A stretch of 57,129 nucleotides of DNA from Aliishimia sp045106335. GTDB taxonomy: Bacteria > Pseudomonadota > Alphaproteobacteria > Rhodobacterales > Rhodobacteraceae. The position numbers and the translations under genes were made by a program. The notes beneath the pieces were generated by a model. It was not told where the DNA came from. It did not search any database and saw only the letters and a program-made list of their open reading frames with translations. Where the stretch lies: contig JBGCEM010000056.1 in NCBI GenBank assembly GCA_045106335.1, positions 1 to 57,129 on the forward strand, given 5' to 3'. This document shows, piece by piece, positions 14,250 to 23,644 of the stretch (positions are counted from its first letter, which is position 1; each line of letters starts with the position of its first letter).

Positions 14250-14846
14250 ATGGTAACTTTCTTAGCCGCTGTCTTCTTTTTAATTATCACCCCCGGCCCC
14301 GGAGTTCTGTCTGCTGCAGGCGTGGGTGCCGCCTATGGCTTTAAAGCGGGCCTGCGATACGTCTCCGGATTATGCATAGGTCAGCTTATTGTCATCGCTG
14401 CTGTCGTTAGCGGCCTGTCCGCCTTGATCCTCGCCGAACCGATCATTCGGATTTTTCTTCTAGGGCTGTCCACACTTTATCTGCTGTACCTCGCTGCCCG
14501 GATTGCGCTTGCTGGTTCAAAAATTGCCTTTATTACAGCCCAGTCAGAACCCGGAATTCTTGCAGGTATTTTGCTACAACCGATCAATCCCAAAGCCTAC
14601 GCTGTGAATACAACTCTGTTTACAGGGTTTGCGCTTTATCCAGAAGCATTTTGGGTTGAAGTCCTTTGGAAGGTTATTGCGCTCAATTTGATATGGATCC
14701 CAATTCACGTAGGTTGGGTCTGGTTTGGGGGCGCATTAAAGCGGCTTAACATGCCCGAGCCCACACAACGCAAAATCAACTATGCAATGGCAGCATCCAT
14801 GCTGATCGTCGTTGCACTGGCCGTAGGAAGCGCTGCGCAAATCTAG
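14250..14846 (+). CDS. LysE family amino-acid exporter
   Basis: The 198-residue integral membrane protein belongs to the LysE/RhtB exporters. The diagnostic N-terminal motif is FFLIITPGPGVLSAAGVGAA with the TPGPG turn, and six hydrophobic segments can be traced along the sequence, ending in AASMLIVVALAVGSAA. The segment LLQPINPKAY carries the conserved NPK. These transporters export amino acids or homoserine lactones using the proton gradient; the substrate is not predictable. It is followed after 132 bases by a TetR regulator on the same strand that could control it. Confidence 0.88.
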   Translation: MVTFLAAVFFLIITPGPGVLSAAGVGAAYGFKAGLRYVSGLCIGQLIVIAAVVSGLSALILAEPIIRIFLLGLSTLYLLYLAARIALAGSKIAFITAQSEPGILAGILLQPINPKAYAVNTTLFTGFALYPEAFWVEVLWKVIALNLIWIPIHVGWVWFGGALKRLNMPEPTQRKINYAMAASMLIVVALAVGSAAQI

Positions 14847-14978
14847 CCCTGATCCTGTATGTCTCATGCGATTAACTTGATGTGAAGAATGCCGTGATAC
14901 GATAAGATTTCTCGGTAAAATTGCACACACCGGGTTGCGCGCTGCCCCATCAGCTCTTACGCAACAGGCATGATACAT

Positions 14979-15470
14979 ATGCGCAAGACACCACAAACTT
15001 GGATAGATGCGGGGCTTAAAGCTTTGCAAACACATGGACCCGACGGGCTGCGCGCAGAAACGCTTGCGCGCGATCTTGGGGCCACCAAAGGCTCGTTTTA
15101 TTGGCACTTCAAAGACGTGCCAGCTTTTCATGATACGATTTTGGCACAATGGTCCGACGCCATGTTTGCGCGCATGACAGACGCTTTGGCCAAGGGCGAT
15201 ACCCCCGTTACTCAATTGCGCAATCTAAGCCAAATGCGCCCCTCCAAGTTGGATATTGCCATCCGGGCCTGGGCCACGTTTGACAAACGGGCCAATAAAA
15301 CCGTCAAAGCCATGGACACCAAATGCATCAAAATCATCGCCGACCTGCTGAACCAGCTTGATGCACCGCATCCTGAATTCCCCGAGCTTGTTCATGCCGC
15401 GATGATCGCTACGCCAAGCACAGGTCATCACGGCGAAACACTGGTGGATTTACTTTTGGCGCTTAGATAA
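14979..15470 (+). CDS. TetR/AcrR family transcriptional regulator
   Basis: A 163-residue regulator (ATG 14979; the in-frame ATG at 14970 lies only one base after the AGG). The TetR HTH is seen in GLRAETLARDLGATKGSFYW followed by HFKDVPAFHDTIL, residues about 20-55. The C-terminal part is shorter than in typical TetR proteins (190-210) and has no recognisable ligand signature. Its last eight bases overlap the end of recO on the opposite strand. Its target may be the upstream LysE gene. Confidence 0.85.
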   Translation: MRKTPQTWIDAGLKALQTHGPDGLRAETLARDLGATKGSFYWHFKDVPAFHDTILAQWSDAMFARMTDALAKGDTPVTQLRNLSQMRPSKLDIAIRAWATFDKRANKTVKAMDTKCIKIIADLLNQLDAPHPEFPELVHAAMIATPSTGHHGETLVDLLLALR

Positions 15471-16194
15471 CAGCGTGGCGCTGCAGTGCATCAATCAACC
15501 GTCTACGTGCCTCGGGTAACGGTCGCCCGCCCAGGTCAGCGGCCAAATGGTGCGTCAGAAAATATCCCGTTGTGTGCAACGCCTCGATGATTTCCGCATC
15601 TGGAGCATTACCGCGGCGCAGCAAAACTGGCGGTAAAGGCAACATTCGATCCGCCCATTCACCTGCCCCTTTTCGTGACACAGCGCGACCAGTTCGTGGC
15701 GAGACAAACACCAAACCTTCTGTCGCGCCGGTCGCCGCACAGGTATTCAAGTCCAAACCAAACCCAAGTCCCTCTAACAACGCCAACTCCCATTGCAAAT
15801 AGGCCAGAGGCCACAGCTCGGGTTGATCCAACAGGTCCAATACCCCGAGCGTTTTGCGATACAAAGTCGGGTAGCTTTCGCGCTCGGGCAGCGCAAATGT
15901 CAAAAGGGCTGTAACAGCGTTTAGCCCAGCCAAAGCCAAGCGATCATCCATTACATTCCCCGCACGTGATCGTATCAATTCGACTGTGAAACTGCCAAGG
16001 TGATCTTCCAACCGCGCACGCCATTGCAGATCCAATTGCGCCCCTGGCTGCAAAATCGGAGACATCTTACGCGATGCGCCGCCCCGAACGACCCCTGCAT
16101 GACGGCCCCGGGTCGAGGTCAACACCTCGATTATAACACTGGATTCCCCGTGTCGGCGCGCGGCCAACAGGACACCTTCATCACGCCACTCCAT
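15463..16194 (-). CDS. recO: DNA repair protein RecO
   Basis: The 243-residue protein matches RecO, which with RecR loads RecA at gaps coated with SSB. The N-terminal OB fold starts MEWRDEGVLLAARRHGESSV and continues IIEVLTSTRGRHAGVVRGG, a highly typical opening. A helical C-terminal domain follows with LALLEGLGFGLDLNTCAATG, where family members often have a zinc-finger; here only one cysteine of that set is obvious. It is the last gene of the folK-to-recO cluster, 99 bases after the DUF1491 gene, and its end overlaps the TetR gene. Confidence 0.93.
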   Translation of the reverse strand: MEWRDEGVLLAARRHGESSVIIEVLTSTRGRHAGVVRGGASRKMSPILQPGAQLDLQWRARLEDHLGSFTVELIRSRAGNVMDDRLALAGLNAVTALLTFALPERESYPTLYRKTLGVLDLLDQPELWPLAYLQWELALLEGLGFGLDLNTCAATGATEGLVFVSPRTGRAVSRKGAGEWADRMLPLPPVLLRRGNAPDAEIIEALHTTGYFLTHHLAADLGGRPLPEARRRLIDALQRHAVI

Positions 16195-16293
16195 ACGTTA
16201 ACTATTTCCGGCATGCCGCACGAAGTCCACCATATGATCACGTCATTCGCGACAAATACCTAAATTTTGCGCAGTAAATGTGTGCAGAACCCC

Positions 16294-16623
16294 TCAGCTT
16301 AGGCTGGGATCCTCTAACAGATGCCGCCCCAAGCGATCTTCGACTTCAATCACCCAAAGATCAGGATCAAATCCACGCTGCTTGACGATGCTGGCATCTA
16401 CACTTGCCTCATCCCCTGCCGCCAACTCTGCCCAGACCCGCGCGCCACTGTTCAGATCGAAACTGCGGTGAAACAGCCGCGCCGCACGATCCAAAGTATT
16501 AAGTTTAACCAAAACAGCGCCGCCAGTGTCATCCCCATGCGCCGTCACAAAAGCCGGAATGTCCAGCATGCGTAAGCGCATGAGATACGCATCGACCCAA
16601 AACCGTGTAGTCAGACGTGTCAT
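16294..16623 (-). CDS. DUF1491 family protein
   Basis: A 109-residue cytoplasmic protein starting MTRLTTRFWVDAYLMRLRML, followed by IPAFVTAHGDDTGGAVLVKL. This is the DUF1491 pattern of alphaproteobacteria, with no known function. The C-terminal WVIEVEDRLGRHLLEDP is also characteristic. Its ATG overlaps the era stop in an ATGA arrangement, so it is translationally coupled with era, and it precedes recO. Family call is confident; function is unknown. Confidence 0.88.
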   Translation of the reverse strand: MTRLTTRFWVDAYLMRLRMLDIPAFVTAHGDDTGGAVLVKLNTLDRAARLFHRSFDLNSGARVWAELAAGDEASVDASIVKQRGFDPDLWVIEVEDRLGRHLLEDPSLS

Positions 16624-17528
16624 GCATTTCCGTCTTTGAAATTTAGCCCCATTTCAGAATAGCGTTCTGCCTCTTCCAGCCATTTTTCTCGGACTTTGAT
16701 TTGCAGAAAAAGGTGGACCTTACGACCTAAAAACTCTTCCAGTTCAGCCCGCGCTGCGACGCTAACAGCTTTAATAGTCTCACCTTTTTTGCCAAGGATA
16801 ATGCCTTTGTGACCTGCGCGTGCCACATAAATCATCTGATCGATTCGGGCCGAGCCGTCTTTACGCTCTTCCCAGTTTTCGGTTTCCACGGTCAATTGAT
16901 AGGGCAGTTCTTGATGCAATCTAAGTGTCAGCTTTTCACGGGTCATTTCAGCTGCGATCATGCGCATTGGCAAATCGGCAATCTGATCTTCTGGATATAG
17001 CCAAGGTCCAGTCGGCATTTGCGTTGCCAACCAGCCGCGCAAAGCATCAACGCCATGCCCTTTTTCAGCCGAGATCATGAATGTTTCGGCAAAGGAAAAT
17101 CGTGCGTTCAGCGCTTCGGTCAGTCCCAACAACACTGGCGCTTCAACGCGATCAATTTTGTTGATTGCTAAGGCGACAACACGCCCTTTAGCGATATCTT
17201 CCAATCGATCCAGGATCGCCTCGACCCCTGGCGTCACACCCCGATGCGCCTCGACCATAAGAACCACAACATCCGCATCCGCCGCACCGCCCCAAGCTGC
17301 CGCGACCATAGCGCGGTCCAAACGTCGACGCGGTTGAAACAGACCTGGCGTATCCACAAACACAAGTTGCGCCTGGCCTTCCATCGCAACGCCCCGGATC
17401 CGCGCGCGCGTAGTTTGGACTTTGTGTGTGACGATCGAAACTTTCGCGCCCACCATGCGGTTCAAAAGGGTGGACTTGCCCGCATTGGGTTCCCCGATAA
17501 GCGCAATAAATCCAGCAGATGTGGTCAT
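16620..17528 (-). CDS. era: GTPase Era
   Basis: The 302-residue GTPase binds 16S rRNA and helps assemble the 30S subunit. G1 is GEPNAGKSTLLN near residue 12, G3 is DTPGLF, G4 is NKID and the C-terminal KH domain contains IYVARAGHKGIILGKKGE, with its GKKG loop. The length is standard. It is encoded between rnc and DUF1491, with a 4-base overlap at each end. The rnc-era pairing is one of the most conserved in bacteria. Confidence 0.97.
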   Translation of the reverse strand: MTTSAGFIALIGEPNAGKSTLLNRMVGAKVSIVTHKVQTTRARIRGVAMEGQAQLVFVDTPGLFQPRRRLDRAMVAAAWGGAADADVVVLMVEAHRGVTPGVEAILDRLEDIAKGRVVALAINKIDRVEAPVLLGLTEALNARFSFAETFMISAEKGHGVDALRGWLATQMPTGPWLYPEDQIADLPMRMIAAEMTREKLTLRLHQELPYQLTVETENWEERKDGSARIDQMIYVARAGHKGIILGKKGETIKAVSVAARAELEEFLGRKVHLFLQIKVREKWLEEAERYSEMGLNFKDGNA

Positions 17529-18211
17529 GTGTCTTCCTTTAGCGCTGTCAAAAGCGCCGTCGCTGCGGCCTGCTCGGCCTGGCGTTTTGAGCCGGCACTG
17601 GCTTTAGCCGACGCGCCGGTACTCAAGGTCGCCGTGATTTCAAAAATGGGCGCGTGATCAGGTCCAGAGCGTCCGGTTTGCTCATATTTCGGGGGCTGCA
17701 GGGCGCGCGCTTGCGCCCATTCTTGCAGCGTGGTTTTTGCGTCGCGTGCGTCTTCTTTAACTGTTGCAACTCGACTCCCCCACAGTTGCAACACCAAATC
17801 ACGCGCGGCTTCAAACCCGCCGTCAAGATAAACAGCCGCAATCACGGCCTCCATCGCATCGCCCAGCAAAGCCAGCTTTCGGCGCCCGCCAGATAGCATT
17901 TCAGAGCGCCCCAGCCTTAGAACCGCGCCCAATTCAATCTGGTTTGCAACATCCGCACAGGTTTCTTTGCGCACCAAGGCGTTGAAGCGCGGGGCCAACA
18001 ATCCTTCGGCGGCCCTAGGATCTCTTGCCAAAAGGACTTCGGCCATCACCAATCCCAAGACCCGATCCCCTAGAAATTCTAAGCGCTGATTGTCACTTTT
18101 GTCCGCTGTCGAAACCGACGCATGGGTCACGGCTTCAATCAGCAACGCGGGATTTGAGAACCTATGTCCAATCCGCTCGGAAAACGCGATCAATTCCGCA
18201 GAAAGTTTCAC
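17525..18211 (-). CDS. rnc: Ribonuclease III
   Basis: The 228-residue double-strand RNase matures rRNA and regulates mRNAs. The catalytic signature NQRLEFLGDRVLGLVMAE lies near residue 41, and a second acidic site is in ALLGDAMEAVIAAVYLDGG. The C-terminal double-stranded RNA binding domain runs from TTLQEWAQAR to the end. Start codon GTG at 18211 overlaps the lepB stop as GTGA, and its own end overlaps the era start, so lepB-rnc-era are coupled. Confidence 0.97.
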   Translation of the reverse strand: MKLSAELIAFSERIGHRFSNPALLIEAVTHASVSTADKSDNQRLEFLGDRVLGLVMAEVLLARDPRAAEGLLAPRFNALVRKETCADVANQIELGAVLRLGRSEMLSGGRRKLALLGDAMEAVIAAVYLDGGFEAARDLVLQLWGSRVATVKEDARDAKTTLQEWAQARALQPPKYEQTGRSGPDHAPIFEITATLSTGASAKASAGSKRQAEQAAATALLTALKEDT

Positions 18212-19047
18212 TCGACCGCCTTAAAGTAACGATCACTGCGCCATGTCCAGAAAAACAGCATAGATCCGCCGGACGAGGAAAACATAATCCGATCCGCACG
18301 ACCAATCAGATTTTCGTAAGGCACATAACCCACACCACCAGCAGACCGCGCAAAGCGGCTATCAAGTGAATTGTCCCGGTTGTCCCCGACAAAGAAAAAA
18401 TGACCCTGAGGCACATTAAACACGCCGGTGTTGTCCGAGGGCTGTTCGCCAATATTCAAAACCGCATAATTTTTGCCGTTGGGCATCGATTCGATGTTGC
18501 GCGTCTTCTCGCACACGGCCCCCATTCCAACGGGCCCGTTTTCGCACCGTGGACGTTGGCGCTGCGATCCTTGAAGCTCCATCACTTCTTCATAAGCGCC
18601 ATCGGGCTGCTGTGCCAATGCAGTGCCGTTGATCAAGATCCGGCCATTCGCCAGCTGAACTTGGTCACCCGGAAGTCCAATCAACCGCTTGATATAGTCG
18701 CGCCCAGACACAGGATGGCGAAACACCACCACGTCGCCACGTTCCGGATCACCGCCCCAAAAGCGATTGTTATCGCCATCAAAAAACCCACAGATGTCCT
18801 TGCTATCAATATTCACGCCAAAGCGTGGGATGATCACGCTGGGACAAGACGCATAGGAATATCCGTAAGCCATTTTATTCACGAAAAGAAAATCACCGAT
18901 CAACAGCGTTTCTTTCATGGACCCCGAGGGAATCCAAAACGGTTGGAAAAACAGCGTCCGGAAAATGCCCGCAATAAGCAGAGCGTAAACGATTGTTTTG
19001 ATCGTCTCGATGATCCCGCCTGCGGGCTTTTCGGTTTTCTCTGCCAT
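18208..19047 (-). CDS. lepB: Signal peptidase I
   Basis: The 279-residue membrane protease removes signal peptides from exported proteins. A single N-terminal membrane segment spans about residues 12-33. The catalytic serine is Ser43 in FWIPSGSMKETLLIGD and the general-base lysine is Lys120 in SGRDYIKRLIGLPGDQV. The C-terminal box FFVGDNRDNSLDSRF is typical. It lies upstream of rnc with a 4-base overlap, a common arrangement. Confidence 0.96.
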   Translation of the reverse strand: MAEKTEKPAGGIIETIKTIVYALLIAGIFRTLFFQPFWIPSGSMKETLLIGDFLFVNKMAYGYSYASCPSVIIPRFGVNIDSKDICGFFDGDNNRFWGGDPERGDVVVFRHPVSGRDYIKRLIGLPGDQVQLANGRILINGTALAQQPDGAYEEVMELQGSQRQRPRCENGPVGMGAVCEKTRNIESMPNGKNYAVLNIGEQPSDNTGVFNVPQGHFFFVGDNRDNSLDSRFARSAGGVGYVPYENLIGRADRIMFSSSGGSMLFFWTWRSDRYFKAVE

Positions 19048-19100
19048 GGGGTGTGTGCCTTGTGCTGCTGATGGCTACATGGAAGCCAAGGGAATGGGTG

Positions 19101-19526
19101 TCAAGCGGTGCTGGTCTTGCGTGGCGTCACATTTGGGCGGGCCTCAATCACCACAAAGGCCTGCGCCCAGGGATGATCGTCGGTTAAAGTGACGTGGATA
19201 ATCGCATGGTGATCCGGCGGAGTCATCTCATCCAAGCGTTGTTGTGCCCAGCCCGAGACCGCCATAACGGGCTGGCCCGTATCCATATTGCGGACGGACA
19301 TGTCTTTCCAAGCAATCCCCATCCGCAATCCAGTCCCCAGCGCCTTTGAGCAAGCTTCTTTTGCCGCCCAGCGCTTTGCATATGTCCCGGCTACATCTTT
19401 GCGCCGTTCGGCTTTGCGCTGCTCTGTCTCGGTAAAAACGCGTTGGCGAAACCGATCGCCGAAACGCTCTAACGTCGCAGCGATACGTTCGATATTCGCA
19501 AGGTCCGTTCCGACGCCCAGAATCAC
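19101..19526 (-). CDS. acpS: Holo-[acyl-carrier-protein] synthase
   Basis: The 141-residue enzyme transfers 4'-phosphopantetheine from CoA to acyl carrier protein. The start is the GTG at 19526, preceded by GGAGG seven bases upstream, giving ILGVGTDLANIERI with the metal-binding Asp8. The second signature is KRWAAKEACSKALGTGL near residue 55. The open frame extends farther upstream to 19583, but that extension has no ribosome site and lies before the family start. It sits between pdxJ and lepB in the minus-strand cluster. Confidence 0.94.
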   Translation of the reverse strand: MILGVGTDLANIERIAATLERFGDRFRQRVFTETEQRKAERRKDVAGTYAKRWAAKEACSKALGTGLRMGIAWKDMSVRNMDTGQPVMAVSGWAQQRLDEMTPPDHHAIIHVTLTDDHPWAQAFVVIEARPNVTPRKTSTA

Positions 19527-19633
19527 AATGACCCCTCCGGCCTTTGTGCGAATGCGCTGTCCCAAGATGCAAGCGCGCGGCATCTTTTACGATTTAACAT
19601 ATTCAATTTGCGCAACACCTGTTCAAACCTTCT

Positions 19634-20383
19634 TCATGGCGCAGGTCTGGCAGCGTCCATCAAACGTCGCATTTCCGCTATCGCAGGTTGCAGGCCTCGA
19701 AAAATCGCTTCGCCGATCAAAAAGTGACCAATATTCAGCTCACGCGCTTCGGGAAATGCGGCGACAGGGGCCACTGTTTCATAGGTTAGTCCGTGCCCCA
19801 CATGGACTTCCAATCCCAATGAATGGGCGAATGCGCTCATGTCGCGCATATCTTCCAATTCGCGCTGACTGTCCGCGTGCCGGCCTTCGTGAAATGCATC
19901 ACAATAGGCGCCTGAATGCAGCTCAATCACTTGCGCACCAATCCTATGTGCGGCTTCAATCTGGCGTCGATCCGCTGCGATAAAGATCGACACACGACAC
20001 CCAGCATCCCGCAGAGGTGCTATGAAATGGGCCAGGCGATTTTCTTCGCGCGCCACTTCTAACCCGCCTTCGGTTGTACGTTCTTCGCGCTTTTCTGGTA
20101 CGATACACACCGCATGCGGTTTGTGATGCAGCGCAATTTTCTGCATTTCTTCGGTCGCAGCCATTTCAAAATTCAAGGGCACGTCCAAGCAGTCCATCAG
20201 ACGCTCAATGTCATGATCCGCAATATGGCGACGGTCTTCGCGCAAATGGGCTGTGATGCCATCGGCCCCCGCCTCTTCCGCCATCTTTGCAGCCCGCACG
20301 GGATCAGGTGTGTCACCGCCGCGGGCATTTCGCACTGTGGCCACATGGTCAATATTGACACCCAAACGCAGTTTTTCTGACAT
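19634..20383 (-). CDS. pdxJ: Pyridoxine 5'-phosphate synthase
   Basis: The 249-residue TIM-barrel enzyme forms pyridoxine 5'-phosphate from 1-deoxyxylulose 5-phosphate and 3-amino-1-hydroxyacetone phosphate. The N-terminal LRLGVNIDHVATVRNARGG and later GADGITAHLREDRRHI contain the conserved histidines and arginines, and the C-terminal VHVGHGLTYETV is the HGL loop. The length is standard. It precedes acpS, the same order as in many proteobacteria (pdxJ-acpS), and is followed upstream by the DUF2062 gene. Confidence 0.97.
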   Translation of the reverse strand: MSEKLRLGVNIDHVATVRNARGGDTPDPVRAAKMAEEAGADGITAHLREDRRHIADHDIERLMDCLDVPLNFEMAATEEMQKIALHHKPHAVCIVPEKREERTTEGGLEVAREENRLAHFIAPLRDAGCRVSIFIAADRRQIEAAHRIGAQVIELHSGAYCDAFHEGRHADSQRELEDMRDMSAFAHSLGLEVHVGHGLTYETVAPVAAFPEARELNIGHFLIGEAIFRGLQPAIAEMRRLMDAARPAP

Positions 20384-20389
20384 TGGCTT

Positions 20390-21052
20390 TTACTCCGCAC
20401 TCTGTTCCGGTTTGGCCTTTTTGGCCGCCGCCGCTTTCGCCTTCAAAATATCAAATTTAGCCTTGATCAAGCCTTTGCGCCTTTTTTGATAGGCGCGGAT
20501 CACGGGGGCAGACAGGTAGTAAAATAACGTCGCCATCACAACGCCAGGCACCAGCCCCCCGATCAAGTAGGGCAAGAACACATCATCATAGAAATGACGC
20601 AGACCAGACCAATCCGCGGTCTGTTCATCAAACATAGCAAAGAAATTGCTGGTCAGATCGCGCCAGGCATCTACAAATGCCCCGCCAAAGGTCGCCCGAT
20701 CACCTTCTTCCCATTGTTTTCCAAGCAACCAATGGCCCGTTTGCAATGAGGCGATCCCGATGGGCACGTAAGTCAATGGATTGCCAAAAAACGTGGCCAT
20801 CAAAGCCGCCAACACGTTGCCGCGCATCACAAAAGCCAAACCGGCCGCGATAAAAAAGTGAAAGCCATACATCGGCGTGAATGTCGTAAAGACCCCAGCC
20901 CAAACACCGCGCGCAATGCGTTCCGGGCTATCAGGCAAACGCCGCACCCGATGTTTAACGTATTGGAAAGCACGTGACCAGCCGCCGCGCGGCCACAAAA
21001 ACTGTTGCACGGCGCGCCACATTGGCCTTTTGTCCCGCCGCTTAAATACCAC
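20390..21052 (-). CDS. DUF2062 domain membrane protein
   Basis: A 220-residue membrane protein. The DUF2062 pattern is seen as PERIARGVWAGVFTTFTPMY, then GFHFFIAAGLAFVMRGNVL and TFFGNPLTYVPIG. There are about three hydrophobic segments, one near the C-terminus (YLIGGLVPGVVMATLFYYL), then a lysine- and alanine-rich tail. The start is GTG at 21052, 14 bases after the rsh stop. Function is unknown; conserved next to rsh and pdxJ in Rhodobacteraceae. Confidence 0.9.
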   Translation of the reverse strand: MVFKRRDKRPMWRAVQQFLWPRGGWSRAFQYVKHRVRRLPDSPERIARGVWAGVFTTFTPMYGFHFFIAAGLAFVMRGNVLAALMATFFGNPLTYVPIGIASLQTGHWLLGKQWEEGDRATFGGAFVDAWRDLTSNFFAMFDEQTADWSGLRHFYDDVFLPYLIGGLVPGVVMATLFYYLSAPVIRAYQKRRKGLIKAKFDILKAKAAAAKKAKPEQSAE

Positions 21053-21066
21053 GTTTATGTGCCGCC

Positions 21067-23211
21067 CTACATTTGCTTTGCGTCCTTAACGTCAGACGCC
21101 GTTGGTGTTTCATCCCGGTACCGCGCGACAGCTGCAACATCACTTTCCGCTTCCAGAGAACGGGTCAATGAATGCAAATGCGCATGGTCTCGACAGTCCA
21201 CATAGATCAGCAAACGGTAAAAGTCAGGTTTCCGATCTAAGAAATGAAGATCTGAAATATTTGCGCCTGTTTCGCCAATCAAGGTGCAAACCCGCCCTAA
21301 GACCCCGTTATCATTCCCAATCGTGACTTCCAAAGTGGCTGTGTATACGGCAGGATGACTTCCATCATGCCATCGCAAATCCAACCATCGTTCGGGCTGG
21401 TGTTCAAATTCAGCAAGGCGCGCGCAGTCAATTGCATGCACAGTCACACCTTTACCGCGAAATGTCAGACCAACGATTCGCTCGCCGGGCAGTGGCTGGC
21501 AGCATTGGGCGCGGTCAAATTTCTGACCCGGAGACAGGCCAATCACAGCCCGCGCAGTGTCGACTTTTTCACCAACGGCTGGGGTCAATTCGGGATACAC
21601 CGATTGCACGACGTCGCGCCCAACCAGTTCAGAAGATCCAAGCCGCGCCAAAACCTCTTGTCCCGAAGACAATCGTAAGGTGCGCGCGGCGGTGTCCAAG
21701 ACTTTTTCCGTCACACGTTTGCGCACATTTCCAAAGGCCGAGCGCGCCAATTCCCGTCCCAGCTTAATAAATCGGTCTCGATCCTGTTCACGCAGAGCCC
21801 GACGGATCGCGCCTTTGGCTTTCCCGGTCGTCGCGATGTCCAACCAAGTTGCTTGGGGTTGTTGGCCTTCGGCAATGGTGATCTCGACCGATTGACCGTT
21901 TTTTAGGCGCGTCCACAAAGGCACGCGCATGTTGTCCACCTTCGCGCCGACACATCCCGCCCCGATCCGAGTGTGGATCGCATAGGCAAAATCAATCGGC
22001 GTCGCCCCGCGCGGCAATTTGATGACTTCGCCTTTGGGCGTAAAGCAAAACACTTGGTCAGAATACATTTCCAACTTGACTGCTTCCAAGAAGTCTTCGT
22101 GATTTTCATCCTCGGCAAACTGCTCCGTGAGCTGGCTGATCCATTTGACAGGATCCACCGCAAAGGAATTTACTGTGCGCTGGCCATCACGATAGGACCA
22201 ATGCGCCGCGACCCCAGTTTCTGCGACTTCGTGCATCTTGATGGTTCGAATTTGCACTTCGACCCGTTTGCCATCCCGCCCCAAAACCGTGGTGTGTATA
22301 GAGCGATAACCGTTGGATTTTGGCTGGCTGATATAGTCTTTGAACCGGCCTGGCACAGCGCTCCAACGCCGGTGGATCGCGCCAAGCGTGCGGTAACAGT
22401 CTTCCTCGCGGTACGTGAGAATGCGAAAGCCATAAATATCCGACAGGCGCGAAAACCCTTGGTCTTTTTCCTGCATCTTGCGCCAAATCGAATAGGGTTT
22501 CTTGGCGCGGCCGAACACTTCAGCATCAATTTGCGCGGCGTCCAACTCTTTGATCATGTCGCTGGTGATGCTTTGGATCACATCGCCACTTTCTTTTTGC
22601 AGCGTAATAAATCGCCGCATAAGCGAAGCACGACCTTCTGGATTAAGCACTTTAAACGCCAGATCCTCAAGCTCTTCGCGCATCCATTGCATGCCCATGC
22701 GCCCGGCAAGCGGGGCATAAATGTCCATGGTTTCGCGTGCTTTTTGCACCTGTTTTTCGTCGCGCATGTATTTTACCGTGCGCATATTGTGCAGACGGTC
22801 CGACAATTTGACTAAAATGACCCGCAGATCCTTGGACATCGCCATAAACAATTTGCGAAAATTTTCAGCCTGTTTGGTTTCGACCGAAGACAGCTGCAGA
22901 TTGGTTAGTTTGGTCACCCCATCGACCAACATGGCGACCTCGTCCCCAAACAACGATGCGACCTGCCCATAGTTGGCTTTGGTGTCTTCGATCGTGTCGT
23001 GCAAAAGGGCGGTGATCAGCGTGGCATCATCCAGCCGCTGTTCCGTAAGGATCGCGGCAACGGCCACAGGATGTGTGAAATAGGGCTCGCCCGAATGACG
23101 GGTTTGCCCCTCATGCATCGCTTCGCCAAATTCGTAGGCTTTGCGCAATAGCTCTGCATTGGTTTTCGGGTTGTAGGCGCGGACCAACTCGATCAGATCG
23201 TCTGAATTCAT
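21067..23211 (-). CDS. Bifunctional (p)ppGpp synthetase/hydrolase (RelA/SpoT)
   Basis: The 714-residue stringent-response enzyme makes and degrades (p)ppGpp. The HD hydrolase domain has His47 in YFTHPVAVA and His71-Asp72 in LLHDTIEDTKANYG, so hydrolase activity should be intact. The synthetase domain has YGFRILTYREEDCYRTLGAI and PKSNGYRSIHTTVLG. A TGS domain (CFTPKGEVIKLPRGATPIDFA begins it) and a C-terminal ACT domain follow. As the only Rsh seen here, it is likely the single bifunctional enzyme usual in alphaproteobacteria. It lies 36 bases after rpoZ, a classic linkage. Confidence 0.96.
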   Translation of the reverse strand: MNSDDLIELVRAYNPKTNAELLRKAYEFGEAMHEGQTRHSGEPYFTHPVAVAAILTEQRLDDATLITALLHDTIEDTKANYGQVASLFGDEVAMLVDGVTKLTNLQLSSVETKQAENFRKLFMAMSKDLRVILVKLSDRLHNMRTVKYMRDEKQVQKARETMDIYAPLAGRMGMQWMREELEDLAFKVLNPEGRASLMRRFITLQKESGDVIQSITSDMIKELDAAQIDAEVFGRAKKPYSIWRKMQEKDQGFSRLSDIYGFRILTYREEDCYRTLGAIHRRWSAVPGRFKDYISQPKSNGYRSIHTTVLGRDGKRVEVQIRTIKMHEVAETGVAAHWSYRDGQRTVNSFAVDPVKWISQLTEQFAEDENHEDFLEAVKLEMYSDQVFCFTPKGEVIKLPRGATPIDFAYAIHTRIGAGCVGAKVDNMRVPLWTRLKNGQSVEITIAEGQQPQATWLDIATTGKAKGAIRRALREQDRDRFIKLGRELARSAFGNVRKRVTEKVLDTAARTLRLSSGQEVLARLGSSELVGRDVVQSVYPELTPAVGEKVDTARAVIGLSPGQKFDRAQCCQPLPGERIVGLTFRGKGVTVHAIDCARLAEFEHQPERWLDLRWHDGSHPAVYTATLEVTIGNDNGVLGRVCTLIGETGANISDLHFLDRKPDFYRLLIYVDCRDHAHLHSLTRSLEAESDVAAVARYRDETPTASDVKDAKQM

Positions 23212-23247
23212 CCGTACCGCCCCATGTGGCGTGCGCTGATCGGGCCG

Positions 23248-23601
23248 TTAACCTTGGCCTTGTGCCGCCATCAACTGCCGCAAAAGCGCCTCTTCGGACA
23301 TTGTGTCTTCGTCCGGTTTGTCCTGCTCGGCCCCCATCAGAAGCGCCATTGCGTCTTCTTCCGGCTCGTCAACTTCAATCTGGGTCTGGTTTGATTCAAT
23401 TAAACGTTCGCGCAACTCGTCCGCGCTTTGTGTTTCATCCGCAATTTCACGCAAAGACACGACGGGGTTCTTGTCGTTGTCACGATCCACTGTCACAGGT
23501 GCACCTGCCGAGATTTCCCGCGCACGATGGGCTGCCAACATAACCAACTCAAAACGGTTGGGAACTTTATCCACACAATCTTCGACGGTGACGCGGGCCA
23601 T
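23248..23601 (-). CDS. rpoZ: RNA polymerase omega subunit
   Basis: The 117-residue protein starts MARVTVEDCVDKVPNRFELV, then MLAAHRAREISAGAPVTV, the omega signature that wraps the beta-prime C-terminus. An acidic tail of about 50 residues follows, as in relatives. It promotes polymerase assembly and is the binding site for ppGpp, so the position next to rsh is functionally meaningful. It begins 43 bases after folK. Confidence 0.96.
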   Translation of the reverse strand: MARVTVEDCVDKVPNRFELVMLAAHRAREISAGAPVTVDRDNDKNPVVSLREIADETQSADELRERLIESNQTQIEVDEPEEDAMALLMGAEQDKPDEDTMSEEALLRQLMAAQGQG

Positions 23602-23644
23602 TGGGATGCTCCGATATCTGTTAGGGCGCTTAAAAATCGGACCT

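Noticed and set aside
22240..22260. GGTTCGAAT resembling a tRNA T-loop
   Set aside because: It lies inside the RelA/SpoT coding region and no acceptor stem or anticodon arm can be formed around it.
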